From the NCBI GenBank assembly GCA_946479855.1, contig CAMLHL010000003.1:1-64000 (forward strand): 64,000 nucleotides of DNA, given 5' to 3'. Source of the stretch: an uncultured Pseudomonadota bacterium. GTDB taxonomy: Bacteria; Pseudomonadota; Gammaproteobacteria; Burkholderiales; Rhodocyclaceae. Under the pieces are notes generated by a model. It ran no database searches. It saw only the letters and a list, made by a program, of their open reading frames with translations, and was not told where the DNA came from. The translations under genes and the position numbers were made by a program. Positions within the stretch are counted from its first letter, which is position 1. Each line of letters opens with the position of its first letter. Shown piece after piece: positions 1 through 12,500 of this stretch.

Positions 1-2509
<2,509 letters not shown>

Positions 2510-2513
<4 letters not shown>

Positions 2514-3580
2514 CCAAATCCCTCGAAAACGTAAACGTCTCCGCCTTCGACACCATGCCGACGCCGGCGGAAATCCACGCCCGCCTGCCGATCTCGGAAA
2601 AGGCCAGCAAGACCGTCAATCACGGCCGCAACCAACTGCGCCACATTCTCGACCGCAAGGATCACCGCCTGTTCGTCGTCGTCGGCCCCTGCTCCATCCA
2701 CGACCCGGTCGCCGGCATGGACTACGCCCGCCGCCTGAAGGCGCTGGCCGACGAAGTCGGCGATACGTTGCAGATCATCATGCGCGTCTATTTCGAAAAG
2801 CCGCGCACCACCGTCGGCTGGAAGGGCTACATCAACGACCCGTTCATGGACGACTCCTTCCAGGTCAACGTCGGCATGGAAAAAGCCCGCGACTTCCTGC
2901 TCCAGATCAATGAGCTCGGCCTGCCCGCCGGCACCGAGGCGCTCGACCCCTACGGCCCGCAATACTACGGCGACCTGATCACCTGGACCGCCATCGGCGC
3001 CCGCACCACCGAATCGCAGACCCACCGCGAAATGTCGTCCGGCCTGTCCACCCCGGTCGGCTTCAAGAACGCCACCAGCGGCGACCTGACGGTGGCCACC
3101 AACGCCATCCTCTCGGCCTCCCGCCCGCATTCCTTCCTCGGCCTGAACAACGACGGCCGCGTCGCCATCGTCCGCACCAAGGGCAATCCGCACGGCCACA
3201 TCGTGCTGCGTGGCGGCGAATCCGGCCCGAACTACGACACCGTGTCGATCGCCATGGCCGAAGCCGCCATCGCCAAGGCCAAGCTGCCGGCCAACATCGT
3301 CGTCGACTGCTCGCACGCCAACAGCTCCAAGAAGCCGGAACTGCAACCGCTGGTCATGGCCGACGTGGTCAACCAGATTCGTGCCGGCAACAAGTCCATC
3401 CTCGGCGTGATGATCGAATCCAACATCGAAGCCGGCAACCAGTCGATTCCGGCCGACCTCAGCCAGCTCAAGTACGGCTGCTCGGTCACCGACGGCTGCA
3501 TCGGCTGGGAAACCACCGAAAAAACCATCCGCGACGCCGCCGTACTGCTCCGCGACGTGCTGCCGGAACGGCTGGCCTGA
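2510..3580 (+). CDS. aroG: 3-deoxy-7-phosphoheptulonate synthase, class I (DAHP synthase)
   Basis: This enzyme condenses phosphoenolpyruvate and erythrose 4-phosphate in the first step of the shikimate pathway. The 356-residue protein matches the class I (AroF/AroG/AroH) length. It carries GPCSIHDP near residue 58, the PEP-binding KPRTTVGWKG near 98 and GARTTESQTHREMSSG near 163. The ATG overlaps the mfd stop by four bases. Which aromatic amino acid gives feedback inhibition cannot be told from sequence alone, so aroG is a family label rather than a statement of Phe sensitivity. serB follows after 11 bases on the same strand. Confidence 0.93.
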
Positions 3581-3591
3581 GTCGTTTCGCC

Positions 3592-4431
3592 ATGAATCTG
3601 GTGATTCAGGGCGGCGCCCTGCCGACTTTCCTGCTCGAACGCATCGTTGCCGCGACCGGTGCCAGCACCGTCGAACCCCGGCCGCCGCAGGTCGTTCGCC
3701 TCAAGGGGGCGACCCGGACGGCCGAATTCGATGCCTTGATCCCCCTGATCGAAGCCGAAAAGCTCGACTGGGCCTTTGCCGCTGCCGAGCGCAAGTTGTC
3801 CGATTTCGGGCTGATCTGCTTCGACATGGATTCGACGCTGATCACCATCGAGTGCATCGACGAACTGGCCGATTTCGCCGGCAAGAAGGCCGAGGTTTCG
3901 GCGGTCACCGAAGCCGCGATGCGCGGTGAGATCGACTACCGCGAAAGCCTGCGTCGTCGTCTGGCGCTGCTCGCCGGGCTCGATGCCCGCGTCCTGGCCC
4001 GCGTCTTCGGCGAGCGCCTGCTGCTCTCGCCGGGTGCCCGCGAACTGCTCGAAGCCTGCCAGCAGGCGGGGCTAAGGACGGCCATCCTGTCCGGCGGCTT
4101 CACCTATTTCACCGAGCGCCTGCGCATCGAACTCGGCTTCGACTTCGCCACCTCGAATGAACTCGAGATTTCCGGCGGCAAGCTGACCGGCCGGGTTGTC
4201 GGCGACATCGTCGATGCCGCCGCCAAGGCCCATCACCTCGCCCGCCTGACCGACGAACTGGGTCTGCACAAGAATCAGGTCATCGCCTGCGGCGACGGCG
4301 CCAACGACCTGATGATGATGGCCCAGGCCGGTTTGTCGGTCGCCTTCCGCGCCAAACCGGCGACCCGCGCCAAGGCCGACGTGGCCATCAATTTCGGTGG
4401 TCTGGATTCGCTACTCAATCTGTTCGACTGA
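3592..4431 (+). CDS. serB: Phosphoserine phosphatase
   Basis: SerB hydrolyses O-phospho-L-serine in the last step of serine synthesis. The 279-residue HAD-superfamily protein shows motif I DMDST near residue 77 (the first Asp is the nucleophile), motif II SGGFTYF near 167 and motif III GDGANDLMMM near 234. The N-terminal region of about 70 residues is the ACT-like part usual in proteobacterial SerB. It lies 11 bases after aroG and is probably the last gene of the rightward unit, since the next genes are convergent from 4443. Confidence 0.95.
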   Translation: MNLVIQGGALPTFLLERIVAATGASTVEPRPPQVVRLKGATRTAEFDALIPLIEAEKLDWAFAAAERKLSDFGLICFDMDSTLITIECIDELADFAGKKAEVSAVTEAAMRGEIDYRESLRRRLALLAGLDARVLARVFGERLLLSPGARELLEACQQAGLRTAILSGGFTYFTERLRIELGFDFATSNELEISGGKLTGRVVGDIVDAAAKAHHLARLTDELGLHKNQVIACGDGANDLMMMAQAGLSVAFRAKPATRAKADVAINFGGLDSLLNLFD

Positions 4432-4442
4432 GCCACGGAAAG

Positions 4443-4697
4443 TCAGTTTTTCCTGACCAGCTGTTTGGCGAAGGCGGCGTCGTTCTTGGTCACACGGGGC
4501 GCGATCTGCGGCCCTGTGGCGTTGACCAGGCGCACGAAATCATCGAGCGGCAGCGCTTCGGCGACATCCTTGTCGCCGCCGGCCAGGCGTTCGCGCAGGA
4601 CAAATTTGCCGTCACCGGTCATCACCATCAAGTAGCGGCGGTCTTCACTGCGCTGGTTGAGTCGGGCGACAGCGGCGGTGGCACGGGTCGAGCGCAC
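4443..4697 (-). CDS. Small conserved-looking protein, unknown function
   Basis: I do not recognise this 84-residue protein. It is mostly charged and soluble, with an RRYLMVMTGDGKFVLRERLAGG segment and the C-terminus KQLVRKN. The frame stays open upstream to 4847, but that extension overlaps the next gene and reads as arginine-rich shadow sequence. A GTG at 4697, three bases after the stop of the preceding gene, is the most economical start. It is the last gene of the long leftward isc-linked series. The start is uncertain. Confidence 0.5.
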   Translation of the reverse strand: MRSTRATAAVARLNQRSEDRRYLMVMTGDGKFVLRERLAGGDKDVAEALPLDDFVRLVNATGPQIAPRVTKNDAAFAKQLVRKN

Positions 4698-4699
4698 GG

Positions 4700-4897
4700 C
4701 TACTTGTACTTCTTGTAGACGGCCTTGGCGTCGAGGTGCGCCCGGTCGAGAGTACAGATCGAGGGATCGTCGTCGTGGCCGCTGAAAAAATCGTCGGCCT
4801 GGGCGCGCATGACCATCTTGATCGCGGTCTGATCGGCCACATCCCATTTTTCGGTAATCAGCGTGGTTACTTCGTCGAGGTGTTCTTCGTAGGTCAT
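4700..4897 (-). CDS. Small hypothetical protein (65 aa)
   Basis: This is a 65-residue acidic soluble protein beginning [18 protein letters not shown] and ending VYKKYK. No family was recognised. Its ATG overlaps the TGA of the VF530 gene (ATGA), which supports translation as part of the same leftward operon. No cysteines suggest metal binding beyond one near the middle (SICTLD). Confidence 0.6.
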   Translation of the reverse strand: MTYEEHLDEVTTLITEKWDVADQTAIKMVMRAQADDFFSGHDDDPSICTLDRAHLDAKAVYKKYK

Positions 4898-5121
4898 GGC
4901 GTGTCGAATTCGGTGGACATGTAGAGCGCCTCGACTTTTTCTCGCGCCCAGGGCGTGCGGCGCAGGAACTTGAGGCTGGAGGCGATGCTCGGGTCGAGGT
5001 TGAAGCAGCGGATCTCGATGATCTGCCCCAGTTCGGCCCAGCCGTAATGATCGACCAGCCGGTTGAGGATGGTTTCCAGCGTCAGGCCGTGCAACGGATT
5101 ATTGGCTTGTTTTCCAGGCAT
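4894..5121 (-). CDS. VF530 family (DUF2132) DNA-binding protein
   Basis: This 75-residue protein belongs to the VF530/DUF2132 family. The family signature is clear: [12 protein letters not shown], the helix [20 protein letters not shown] and [19 protein letters not shown]. Known members are small helical proteins, and the Vibrio fischeri structure suggested a DNA-binding fold; the cellular role is unknown. It sits between a YkgJ cysteine-cluster gene (15-base gap) and a small unknown gene (4-base overlap), at the distal end of the isc operon. Confidence 0.88.
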   Translation of the reverse strand: MPGKQANNPLHGLTLETILNRLVDHYGWAELGQIIEIRCFNLDPSIASSLKFLRRTPWAREKVEALYMSTEFDTP

Positions 5122-5136
5122 GAAAGCTTGTTGGTA

Positions 5137-5433
5137 TCAGATGGGTGCGTAAAACAACTCGCGTTCGCGCTGGCAGTCGCTGTCGCCCATTTCGAACACG
5201 CGGCAGTTGTCCGGCCGGTGCTCGTAGATCGTACAGCGCATGGTGTCGCGATCGAGCGCCGCACACCAGCCGTCGTCGAGCCGCTTCATGACCCAGCCGC
5301 CCCAGTCGTCCTGGGTGGAAAAGCGGCGCGGAACGTCGTCGCCTGCCATCAGCATCACTTCCAGCTGGCAGCAGCAGGCCGAGCAGTTGTCGCAGGTGAT
5401 GTTTGACGGAGTTGCCGGGATGGAACGCGACAT
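5137..5433 (-). CDS. YkgJ family cysteine-cluster protein
   Basis: This 98-residue protein has the YkgJ-type cysteine cluster. There is an N-terminal CDNCSACCC block (residues 14-22), then CAALD, RCTIYEHRPDNCRVFE and a last Cys near DCQRE. The family (PF03692) is thought to bind zinc or an iron-sulfur cluster, and its biochemical role is unsettled. The start abuts the stop of the DUF2237 gene, so translation is probably coupled. Its place downstream of iscX would suit a metal-cluster protein, but that is inference. Confidence 0.85.
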   Translation of the reverse strand: MSRSIPATPSNITCDNCSACCCQLEVMLMAGDDVPRRFSTQDDWGGWVMKRLDDGWCAALDRDTMRCTIYEHRPDNCRVFEMGDSDCQRERELFYAPI

Positions 5434-5829
5434 TCAGTGCAGGTCGACCGCGTGCTGCTTGAGCAGATCGAGCGGCACGATTTCCAGCGCGGCCTGGTTG
5501 GTTGAATTCAGGCAAACCAGAGGCGCTTTGCCAGCCCGCCAAGCCTCGCTCCAGCGGGCGGCGCACAGGCACCAGCGCTGGCCGGCCTTGAGGCCGGGAA
5601 AATCGAATTCCGGGCGCGGCGTCGACAGGTCGTTGCCGACGGCCTTGGAATAAGCAAGAAATTCTTCCGTCAGCACGACGCAAACGGTGTGGCTGCCGAA
5701 ATCGTCTTCCGAAGTGTTGCAGCAGCCATCGCGGAAAAACCCAGTGACGGGCTCATCGCTGCAGGTCAGCAACGGTCCGCCCAAGACATTGAGCTGACTG
5801 CCACGCCCCGGCAGGTCACGGCTTTTCAT
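5434..5829 (-). CDS. DUF2237 family protein
   Basis: This 131-residue protein matches DUF2237. It shows NVLGGPLLTCSDEPVTGFFRDGCCNTSEDDFGSH, HTVCVVLTEEFL, GNDLSTPRPEFDFPGLKAGQRWCLCAARW and LVCLNSTNQAAL, in that order. The conserved CC and CLC cysteines could ligate a metal, but no function is established for the family. The gene begins six bases after iscX and ends next to the ykgJ-like start, so it is almost certainly co-transcribed with the ISC genes. Confidence 0.88.
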   Translation of the reverse strand: MKSRDLPGRGSQLNVLGGPLLTCSDEPVTGFFRDGCCNTSEDDFGSHTVCVVLTEEFLAYSKAVGNDLSTPRPEFDFPGLKAGQRWCLCAARWSEAWRAGKAPLVCLNSTNQAALEIVPLDLLKQHAVDLH

Positions 5830-5835
5830 GACGAC

Positions 5836-6030
5836 TCAGGCGACCTCGTCGATCCAGGCCTGCTGGATGGCTTCGAGGATCTTTTCGCCACAGTGCTGGG
5901 GGTCGTCGTTGAAATCGGGCAAGGCCATGACCCAGTCGCGCAGATCAACGAAATTGATCTTCAGCGGATCCTTGTCTGGATGGGCATCGCTCAGCTCGAT
6001 GGCGATGTCGTTGATGTCGGTCCATTTCAT
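5836..6030 (-). CDS. iscX: Fe-S cluster assembly protein IscX
   Basis: IscX (YfhJ) is a small acidic regulator and iron-donor candidate that binds IscS. The 64-residue protein begins [13 protein letters not shown], has the family helix KINFVDLRDWVMALPDF and ends IQQAWIDEVA. A longer frame reaches 6114, but the ATG at 6030 gives the standard length and overlaps the fdx stop by four bases. It is the last classical ISC gene before the DUF2237/YkgJ extension. Confidence 0.93.
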   Translation of the reverse strand: MKWTDINDIAIELSDAHPDKDPLKINFVDLRDWVMALPDFNDDPQHCGEKILEAIQQAWIDEVA

Positions 6031-6371
6031 TTGCGGTGGCCCTCCTTCGCCATGTTGATGCTGTATTTCGGAATTTCGACCGTCAGCGGCGTCGACCGTA
6101 CGATTGCCTGACAACCGAGACGGGAATTAGGTTCCAGACCCCAGGCCTTGTCCAGCAAGTCTTCCTCGGTATCCTCGGCCGGCTCCAGCGAATTGAACCC
6201 CTCGCGCACGATGACGTGACAGGTCGTGCACGCACAGGACATCTCGCAGGCGTGGTCAAGTTCGATCTCGTTGGCCAGCAGGTTCTCGCAGATCGACTTG
6301 CCTTCTTCGGCCTCGATCACCGCCCCGTCCGGGCACAATTCGACGTGCGGCAAAACGATGAGTTGGGTCAT
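6027..6371 (-). CDS. fdx: ISC-type 2Fe-2S ferredoxin
   Basis: Fdx supplies electrons during Fe-S cluster assembly on IscU. The 114-residue protein has the adrenodoxin-type ligand set C42-x5-C48-x2-C51 and C87, with the block [12 protein letters not shown] and the later RLGCQAIV. The length and cysteine positions match proteobacterial Fdx. It overlaps hscA by four bases and iscX by four bases. Confidence 0.95.
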   Translation of the reverse strand: MTQLIVLPHVELCPDGAVIEAEEGKSICENLLANEIELDHACEMSCACTTCHVIVREGFNSLEPAEDTEEDLLDKAWGLEPNSRLGCQAIVRSTPLTVEIPKYSINMAKEGHRK

Positions 6372-8257
6372 GCCTTTTCTCCCTCTTCTCCAACCTTGAT
6401 CTCGTCGACCTTGCGGCCGGACAGCACTTTCTTGATGCTCTGGTCCATGCGGCGATGGGCGAAGGCCTGCGTCTCGAAACCGAGGTCGTCCATCGCGATG
6501 TTGATCAGGCGGCGGTTGTCACCGGCCATGGTTTCAGCCAGCTTGGCGATGGTGGCGCGAATCTTGGCGGTCTCCGCTTCGTTGAGCAGATGCGGATCTT
6601 CGGCCAGCGCCGCCTCGGTTGCCTCGATCATGCGCTGTGCCTCGACCTGCGCTTCCTTCAGCGCCCGGGCCATGGCATCGTCCTTGGCGTGTTCCATCGA
6701 ATCCTTGAGCATGCCGGCGATTTCATCGTCGGACAGGCCGTAGGACGGCTTGACGGTGATGCTCGATTCGACGCCGGTCGTCTGTTCGCGGGCAGAGACC
6801 GACAGCAGGCCGTCGGCATCGACCTGGAAGGTGACACGGATGCGTGCCGCCCCAGCCACCATCGGCGGTATGCCGCGCAGTTCGAAGCGGGCCAGCGAAC
6901 GGCAGTCGGCGATCATTTCGCGCTCGCCCTGCACGACGTGGATGGCCATCGCCGTCTGACCGTCCTTGAAGGTGGTGAATTCCTGGGCGCGGGCGGTCGG
7001 GATGGTCGAATTGCGCGGAATGACCTTCTCGGTCAGACCGCCCATGGTTTCCAGGCCGAGCGAGAGCGGAATGACATCGAGCAGCAGCCAGTCGTCACGG
7101 CCGGTCTTGTTGCCGGCCAGCAGATTGGCCTGGGTGGCGGCGCCGAGAGCAACGACCTTGTCCGGATCGAGATTGGTCAGCGGCTCCTGGCGGAAGAAAT
7201 CACCGACTGCCTTCTGCACTTGCGGCATGCGCGTCGCGCCGCCGACCATGACGACGCCCTTGACGTCCTCGGCACGCAGGCCGGCATCGCGCAGCGCTTT
7301 CTTGACCGGCTGCAGGGTCTTCGAAATCAGCGTCTGGGTGATACTGGCAAAGGTGGCGACATCGAGCTTGACGTCGACATTCTCGCCGGAGGAAAGAGTC
7401 AGTGAGATCGGGGCTTCCGGATTGTTGGTCAGGAACTCCTTGGCCTCGCGGCAGCGCATCATCAGGCGACGCGCATCCTCCGGCGAGAGCAGTTGCAACT
7501 TGGCCTGCTCGATGACCCAGCAGTAGATGCGATGATCGAAGTCGTCACCACCGAGCGCCGAATCGCCGCCCGTCGACATGACCTCGAAAACGCCCTTGGT
7601 CAGCTTGAGAATGGAAATATCGAAAGTGCCGCCGCCGAGGTCATAGACGGCGTATACACCCTCGGCACCGTTATCCAGGCCGTAGGCGATGGCGGCCGCC
7701 GTCGGTTCGTTGAGCAGGCGCAAGACGTTGAGACCGGCCAGACGTGCAGCATCCTTGGTCGCCTGGCGCTGGGCATCGTCGAAATAGGCCGGCACGGTGA
7801 TCACGGCCCCCACCAGTTCGCCCCCCAGCCCTGCTTCGGCACGGGTCTTCAGGGTCTTGAGGATTTCCGCCGAGGTCTCGACCGGGCTTTTGATGCCGGC
7901 GTGGGTCTTCAGCCTGACCATGCCCGGCGACTCGACGAAATCGTAAGGCATGGACTCGATGTGGGCGATGTCCTTGGTGCCCCGTCCCATGAAACGCTTG
8001 ACGGAAACAATGGTGTTTTTCGGGTCGACCGCCTGGTTTTTCTGCGCGTCGTAGCCGACCTCGGTGGTGCCGTCGGCATGGTAGCGGACGACTGAAGGCA
8101 GCAACGGCCGGCCCTGGTCATCGTTCAGACAGACGGCGATGCCGCTGCGCACGGTAGCGACCAGAGAATTGGTGGTGCCGAGGTCGATGCCGATAGCGAG
8201 CTTATGCTCGTGCGGTGCCGCCGATTCGCCCGGTTCGGCGATTTGAAACAAAGCCAT
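6368..8257 (-). CDS. hscA: Fe-S assembly Hsp70 chaperone HscA
   Basis: HscA is the specialised Hsp70 that, with HscB, drives cluster release from IscU by recognising its LPPVK loop. The 629-residue protein has the Hsp70 nucleotide-binding signatures [10 protein letters not shown] (about residues 23-32), [14 protein letters not shown] (about 205-218) and [14 protein letters not shown] (about 335-348), then the substrate-binding and lid regions. The partner loop is present in the IscU encoded upstream. The gap to hscB is two bases. Confidence 0.96.
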   Translation of the reverse strand: MALFQIAEPGESAAPHEHKLAIGIDLGTTNSLVATVRSGIAVCLNDDQGRPLLPSVVRYHADGTTEVGYDAQKNQAVDPKNTIVSVKRFMGRGTKDIAHIESMPYDFVESPGMVRLKTHAGIKSPVETSAEILKTLKTRAEAGLGGELVGAVITVPAYFDDAQRQATKDAARLAGLNVLRLLNEPTAAAIAYGLDNGAEGVYAVYDLGGGTFDISILKLTKGVFEVMSTGGDSALGGDDFDHRIYCWVIEQAKLQLLSPEDARRLMMRCREAKEFLTNNPEAPISLTLSSGENVDVKLDVATFASITQTLISKTLQPVKKALRDAGLRAEDVKGVVMVGGATRMPQVQKAVGDFFRQEPLTNLDPDKVVALGAATQANLLAGNKTGRDDWLLLDVIPLSLGLETMGGLTEKVIPRNSTIPTARAQEFTTFKDGQTAMAIHVVQGEREMIADCRSLARFELRGIPPMVAGAARIRVTFQVDADGLLSVSAREQTTGVESSITVKPSYGLSDDEIAGMLKDSMEHAKDDAMARALKEAQVEAQRMIEATEAALAEDPHLLNEAETAKIRATIAKLAETMAGDNRRLINIAMDDLGFETQAFAHRRMDQSIKKVLSGRKVDEIKVGEEGEKA

Positions 8258-8259
8258 TT

Positions 8260-8787
8260 TTAGTCTTCCAGCGACGCCAGCGCGTCGTCGATTTCGTACA
8301 GGAGTTTTTCCAGAAACATCAGCCGGCGCACCCGATCGGTCGCCACTGCATGGTCACCGGCATCATCCAGCAAGCGCCCGAGTTCTTCGTAACGCTCTTT
8401 GATGTCGCCGCGCAATCGGTTGTGCAGGTGTTCGAGTTCATGATGGTCGCCACCATTGCGCGCATCCATCACCGCTTCCCGCCATTCCATCTGTTCCATC
8501 AGGAAATCGGCCGGCATTGCGGTGTTGCTTTCCGCCTGGATATCGTGCCCGGCCAGATGCAGCAGGTATTTGGCTCGATCCAGCGGTTTCTTCAGCGTCT
8601 GATAGGCTTCGTTGGCGTGAGTTGCCCACTGCATTGACAGGCGACGTTCCGCCTCTCCGGCATGGGCGAAGCGATCCGGATGCACCTGGGCCTGGATGTC
8701 GCGATAGCGGGAATCGAGATCGGACAGATCAAGCCGAAAAACCGGCTTGATCCCGAACAGCACAAAGTGATCGGCTTTGAAATCCAT
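8260..8787 (-). CDS. hscB: Co-chaperone HscB
   Basis: HscB is the J-domain partner of HscA and delivers IscU. The 175-residue protein has the HPD motif at residues 36-38 ([11 protein letters not shown]) in the N-terminal J domain. The C-terminal helical domain that binds IscU follows. The ORF is open to 8817, but the ATG at 8787 starts the conserved [13 protein letters not shown] and shares one base with the iscA stop. Confidence 0.94.
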   Translation of the reverse strand: MDFKADHFVLFGIKPVFRLDLSDLDSRYRDIQAQVHPDRFAHAGEAERRLSMQWATHANEAYQTLKKPLDRAKYLLHLAGHDIQAESNTAMPADFLMEQMEWREAVMDARNGGDHHELEHLHNRLRGDIKERYEELGRLLDDAGDHAVATDRVRRLMFLEKLLYEIDDALASLED

Positions 8788-9110
8788 CAGACGTTGAAAG
8801 ATTCGCCGCAGCCGCACTGATCCTTGACGTTCGGATTATTGAACTTGAAGCCCTCGTTCAGGCCTTCGCGAGCGAAATCAAGTTCCATCCCCTCGAGATA
8901 AGGCATGCTCTTGGCGTCAATAATGATCTTGACGCCCTTTTCTTCGAAGACCATATCGTCGGGATTCACCTCATCAACAAACTCCAGCTTGTAGGCCATG
9001 CCTGAACAGCCGCTGGTCCGTACGCCGAGGCGCAGGCCAATGCCCTTGCCCCGCTTGGTCAGGAAGTTGGCGACGTGTTTTGCCGCCTTGTCGCTCAAGG
9101 TGACGCCCAT
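8787..9110 (-). CDS. iscA: A-type Fe-S carrier IscA
   Basis: IscA is an A-type carrier for iron or 4Fe-4S clusters. The 107-residue protein has the three invariant cysteines C35 (SGCSGMAY), C99 and C101 (QCGCGESF) at the same positions as the E. coli protein. It lies two bases after iscU. Confidence 0.95.
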   Translation of the reverse strand: MGVTLSDKAAKHVANFLTKRGKGIGLRLGVRTSGCSGMAYKLEFVDEVNPDDMVFEEKGVKIIIDAKSMPYLEGMELDFAREGLNEGFKFNNPNVKDQCGCGESFNV

Positions 9111-9112
9111 GC

Positions 9113-9496
9113 TTATTCTCCGTGCTTTTTCTTGTAATCCGCCACGGCTGCCTTGATGGCATCCTCGGCCAGGATCGAACAGTGGATTTTAACCGGCGGC
9201 AGGGCCAGTTCTTCGGCGATTTCAGTATTTTTGATCGACAAGGCCTGGTCAACAGTCTTGCCCTTGACCCATTCGGTGACCAATGACGACGAAGCGATCG
9301 CCGAACCGCAACCATAGGTCTTGAACTTGGCATCCTCGATGACGCCGGACTTGTTGACCTTGATCTGCAACTTCATGACGTCGCCGCAGGCCGGTGCGCC
9401 GACCATGCCGGTACCGACCCCGTCATCTTCCTTGCTGAAGGAACCGACGTTGCGCGGATTCTCATAGTGATCAATGACTTTTACGCTGTAGCTCAT
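9113..9496 (-). CDS. iscU: Fe-S scaffold protein IscU
   Basis: IscU is the scaffold on which IscS-derived sulfur and iron form 2Fe-2S clusters. The 127-residue protein has the ligands C37 (GAPACGDV), C63 (YGCGSAIA) and C106 (HCSILAED), and the HscA-recognition loop LPPVK just before C106. The gap of about 43 bases to iscS is the longest within the core operon. Confidence 0.96.
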   Translation of the reverse strand: MSYSVKVIDHYENPRNVGSFSKEDDGVGTGMVGAPACGDVMKLQIKVNKSGVIEDAKFKTYGCGSAIASSSLVTEWVKGKTVDQALSIKNTEIAEELALPPVKIHCSILAEDAIKAAVADYKKKHGE

Positions 9497-9539
9497 GTTA
9501 ATTCTCCATTAATTCGAGGGGTTCTTTTGGCGGTTCTTA

Positions 9540-10757
9540 TTAGTGGGCAGCCCACTGGACGGTGCTGAGGTCGATGCCATCCTTATACATTTCCCACAAC
9601 GGGGAAAGCTCGCGTAGTTTGCCAACTTTTTGATGCAGCAACTTGATTGCATAGTCAATTTCTTCTTCCGTCGTAAACCGACCGATGCTGAAACGAATGG
9701 AACTGTGAGCCAATTCGTCATTGCGCCCCAGGGCGCGCAGCACGTAGGAAGGCTCCAGGCTGGCCGAGGTACAGGCCGAACCGGAAGAGACCGCCAAATC
9801 CTTGATCGCCATGATCATCGATTCGCCCTCGACATAGGCAAAGCTGATATTGAGATTGTGCGCCACGCGTTGCGTCAGATCACCGTTGACGTAGGTCGCC
9901 TCGATATCCTGCAGGCCTTTCAGCAGCTTGTCGCGCAGCACGCCGATACGCTTGTTCTCTTCGACCATTTCTTCCCGGGCCAGGCGGAAGGCTTCGCCCA
10001 TGCCGACGATCTGATGCGTGGCCAGGGTACCGGAACGGAAGCCACGCTCGTGACCGCCACCATGCATCTGCGCTTCCAGGCGGATACGCGGCTTGCGGCG
10101 CACGTACAGCGCACCGATGCCCTTCGGGCCATAGGTCTTGTGGGCCGAGAAACTCATCAGGTCGACCTTGAGCTGGCTCAGGTCGATATCCACCTTGCCG
10201 GTCGCCTGGGCAGCATCGACGTGGAAGATGATGCCCTTCTCGCGGCAAATTTCGCCGATCTCGGCGATCGGCTGGATCACGCCGACTTCGTTATTGACGT
10301 ACATCACCGAGACCAGTGCGGTATCGGGGCGAATGGCCGCCTTGAAGGCGTTCAGGTCGAGCAGACCATCTTCCTTGACATCGAGATAAGTCGCCTCGAA
10401 ACCCTGACGCTCCATTTCGCGCACGGTGTCGAGCACGGCCTTGTGCTCGGTCTTGACCGTGATGATGTGCTTGCCCTTGGTGCCGGCGTAGAAATTGGCG
10501 GCCCCCTTGATGGCGAGGTTGTTGGATTCGGTGGCACCGGAGGTCCAGACGATTTCCTTGGGGTCGGCCTTGACCAGTGCAGCCACCTGCTCACGCGCTT
10601 CTTCGACGGCCGTGTCGGCCACCCAGCCGAAACTGTGCGAGCGCGACGCCGGATTGCCGAAGTGCTCATACAGGTAGGGAACCATCTTGTCCACAACGCG
10701 CGGGTCGACCGGGGTGGTTGCCGAGTAATCCAGGTAGATCGGGAGTTTCATCGTCAT
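9540..10757 (-). CDS. iscS: Cysteine desulfurase IscS
   Basis: IscS is the PLP enzyme that takes sulfur from cysteine as a persulfide and passes it to IscU. The 405-residue protein starts [16 protein letters not shown], has the PLP lysine in [10 protein letters not shown] and the catalytic Cys loop [13 protein letters not shown], and ends SLVWEMYK-like with the IscU-docking tail. A second in-frame ATG at 10751 is an equally good start. It follows a second desulfurase gene by 19 bases. Confidence 0.96.
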   Translation of the reverse strand: MTMKLPIYLDYSATTPVDPRVVDKMVPYLYEHFGNPASRSHSFGWVADTAVEEAREQVAALVKADPKEIVWTSGATESNNLAIKGAANFYAGTKGKHIITVKTEHKAVLDTVREMERQGFEATYLDVKEDGLLDLNAFKAAIRPDTALVSVMYVNNEVGVIQPIAEIGEICREKGIIFHVDAAQATGKVDIDLSQLKVDLMSFSAHKTYGPKGIGALYVRRKPRIRLEAQMHGGGHERGFRSGTLATHQIVGMGEAFRLAREEMVEENKRIGVLRDKLLKGLQDIEATYVNGDLTQRVAHNLNISFAYVEGESMIMAIKDLAVSSGSACTSASLEPSYVLRALGRNDELAHSSIRFSIGRFTTEEEIDYAIKLLHQKVGKLRELSPLWEMYKDGIDLSTVQWAAH

Positions 10758-10776
10758 TCTCGCTAAGTCGGGTTGT

Positions 10777-11934
10777 TCAGACAGCCATCGCTGTCAGTCC
10801 CTGCAGGCGTCCGACTGTAGCCTGCAAGGCGTTGATGAATTGTTCAATTTCCGCCTCGGTGTTGGCCTCACCAAGGCTGACACGTACTGCTCCGCGGGCG
10901 ATTTCGGGCGCCACGCCCATGGCGCGCAGGACATGCGACGGCTCCGGATTGGCGCTCGAACACGCCGCCCCGCTAGCCACGGCAAAACCTTCGCGGTCCA
11001 GCTTGCCAACCAGTGTTTCGCCATCGATATCGGAAAAAGCGAAATAGCTGGTATTCGGCAAACGCGTTGCATCCGTTGCAAATATCCGAGCTCCCAAGAC
11101 AGCCAGCCCGGTTTCCAGCTTCGCCTGCATGGCCCGCAAGCGAGCCGACACTTCGGCAACGCGGCGCGCCGCAAGTTCCGCTGCAATACCAAATCCGACG
11201 ATCGCCGGCACATTTTCGGTACCGGAGCGCAGGCCGCGCTCGTGTCCACCACCGGCAATCAGCGGCTGCAATTCGACGCGCTTGTCGAGAACCAGCGCGG
11301 CCGACCCCTTGGGGCCATTGGCCTTGTGCGCCGACAGGGTCATGGCATGGACGCCGGCGGCATTGAGGGCACGAAAATCGATTTCCAGCTTGCCCAGCGC
11401 CTGCACAGCATCGGTATGGAACCAGCCGCCAGTCCCCCGGGCGCCATTGGCCAGCGCCGGAATATCCTGGAGGACGCCGGTTTCGTTGTTGGCAAGCATC
11501 ACCGAGACCAGCGCCGGCCTGGCCTGCATAGCCTCAGCGTAGTCATCGGTTTTGACCCTTCCCGCAGTGTCGACCGCAAGACTCCTGACCTGCCAGCCCT
11601 GCCTGGCCAACTGAGCCGCCGGCTTGAGAATGCAGGGGTGTTCGATGGCACTGACGGCGAGCAGGCCCGGCTTGAGGCTGGCCGCAGCCCCCTTCAGGAA
11701 AAGGTTGTTGCTTTCGCTGCCGCCGCTGGTGAATACCACCTCGGTCGGATGCGCATTGACCGCCGCGGCAACCTGCTGCCGCGCTTCGTCGATGGCCTGG
11801 CGCGCCCGACGGCCGTATTCATGACGACTCGACGCATTGCCGTACTGGCTTTCCAGCCAGGGCAACATCGCTGCCAGCACCGCGGGATCCAGCGGCGTTG
11901 TGGCGTTATGGTCGAGATAGGCAGGGCGAAACAT
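10777..11934 (-). CDS. Second cysteine desulfurase (NifS/IscS-like)
   Basis: This 385-residue group I cysteine desulfurase paralogue shows [12 protein letters not shown], the PLP lysine in [11 protein letters not shown] and the catalytic loop [16 protein letters not shown]. It resembles NifS-type proteins more than IscS and lacks the long IscS C-terminal tail. It sits between iscR and iscS (8 bases after iscR), so it shares IscR control. Whether it supplies another acceptor or backs up IscS cannot be told here. A tandem iscS2-iscS arrangement is, from memory, seen in other Rhodocyclales. Confidence 0.9.
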   Translation of the reverse strand: MFRPAYLDHNATTPLDPAVLAAMLPWLESQYGNASSRHEYGRRARQAIDEARQQVAAAVNAHPTEVVFTSGGSESNNLFLKGAAASLKPGLLAVSAIEHPCILKPAAQLARQGWQVRSLAVDTAGRVKTDDYAEAMQARPALVSVMLANNETGVLQDIPALANGARGTGGWFHTDAVQALGKLEIDFRALNAAGVHAMTLSAHKANGPKGSAALVLDKRVELQPLIAGGGHERGLRSGTENVPAIVGFGIAAELAARRVAEVSARLRAMQAKLETGLAVLGARIFATDATRLPNTSYFAFSDIDGETLVGKLDREGFAVASGAACSSANPEPSHVLRAMGVAPEIARGAVRVSLGEANTEAEIEQFINALQATVGRLQGLTAMAV

Positions 11935-11942
11935 GATGTCGC

Positions 11943-12446
11943 TCAGATAACAGCCTGCGCCTTGTCACGACCGGCGCGGCCACGCGGCTGCGGCCCAAGG
12001 CGGCGCTGGTCCTCGAGAATGATCGCGCCAAGCCCGCGCTTCTGCTTTTCGCGCATGACCAACTCGGCCAGCGTTACCGAAGCGAGGTAATCGAACATCT
12101 TGGTATTCAGCGTCGCCCACAGGTCGTGCGTCATGCAGCGGTGCTCGTCGTGGCAGTTCTCGCGGCCGCCACACTGGGTGGCGTCAAGCTGCTCGTCAAC
12201 GGCGCGGATGATATCGGCGACCGCCACCAGCTCGAGCGGCCGGGCGATGCAATAGCCGCCACCGGGACCGCGCACGCTGTCCACCAGCTTGTGGCGACGC
12301 AGCTTGCCGAATAGTTGTTCCAGGTAAGACAGCGAAATCTTCTGCCGCTCACTGATGCTGGCCAGTGCCACAGGCCCCTCTTCGCCGCGCAGGGCGAGAT
12401 CCATCATGGCGGTCACGGCAAAACGCCCCTTGGTCGTCAAACGCAT
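11943..12446 (-). CDS. iscR: Fe-S responsive regulator IscR
   Basis: IscR is the Rrf2-family repressor that senses Fe-S status through a 2Fe-2S cluster and controls its own operon. The 167-residue protein has the N-terminal winged helix. Its cluster ligands C92, C98, C104 and H107 have exactly the E. coli spacing (QCGGRENCHDEHRCMTH). AGGAG lies upstream of the ATG at 12446. An IscR type 1 operator lies between iscR and cysE at 12459-12483. Confidence 0.95.
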   Translation of the reverse strand: MRLTTKGRFAVTAMMDLALRGEEGPVALASISERQKISLSYLEQLFGKLRRHKLVDSVRGPGGGYCIARPLELVAVADIIRAVDEQLDATQCGGRENCHDEHRCMTHDLWATLNTKMFDYLASVTLAELVMREKQKRGLGAIILEDQRRLGPQPRGRAGRDKAQAVI

Positions 12447-12458
12447 TCCGAACTCCTA

Positions 12459-12483
12459 ATAACCTAGTATCGCGGTCAACTAT
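12459..12483 (-). promoter_or_regulatory. IscR type 1 operator
   Basis: Read on the minus strand, the site has the arms ATAGTTGACC and ACTAGGTTAT around a GCGAT centre. This fits the type 1 IscR consensus (ATA-YY-GAC ... ACTAGGT-TAT-like). It ends about 13 bases before the iscR ATG, in the 54-base gap after cysE, so it would let cluster-loaded IscR repress the operon. Confidence 0.78.
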
Positions 12484-12500
12484 ATCCAAACCCGAGAAAA

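Noticed and set aside
7990..8040. GTTTTTCGGGTCGACCGCC in hscA as another dispersed-motif copy
   Set aside because: It codes for a conserved stretch of the Hsp70 chaperone (AVDPKNTI), so the match can come from protein conservation. The 12-mer itself does not match.
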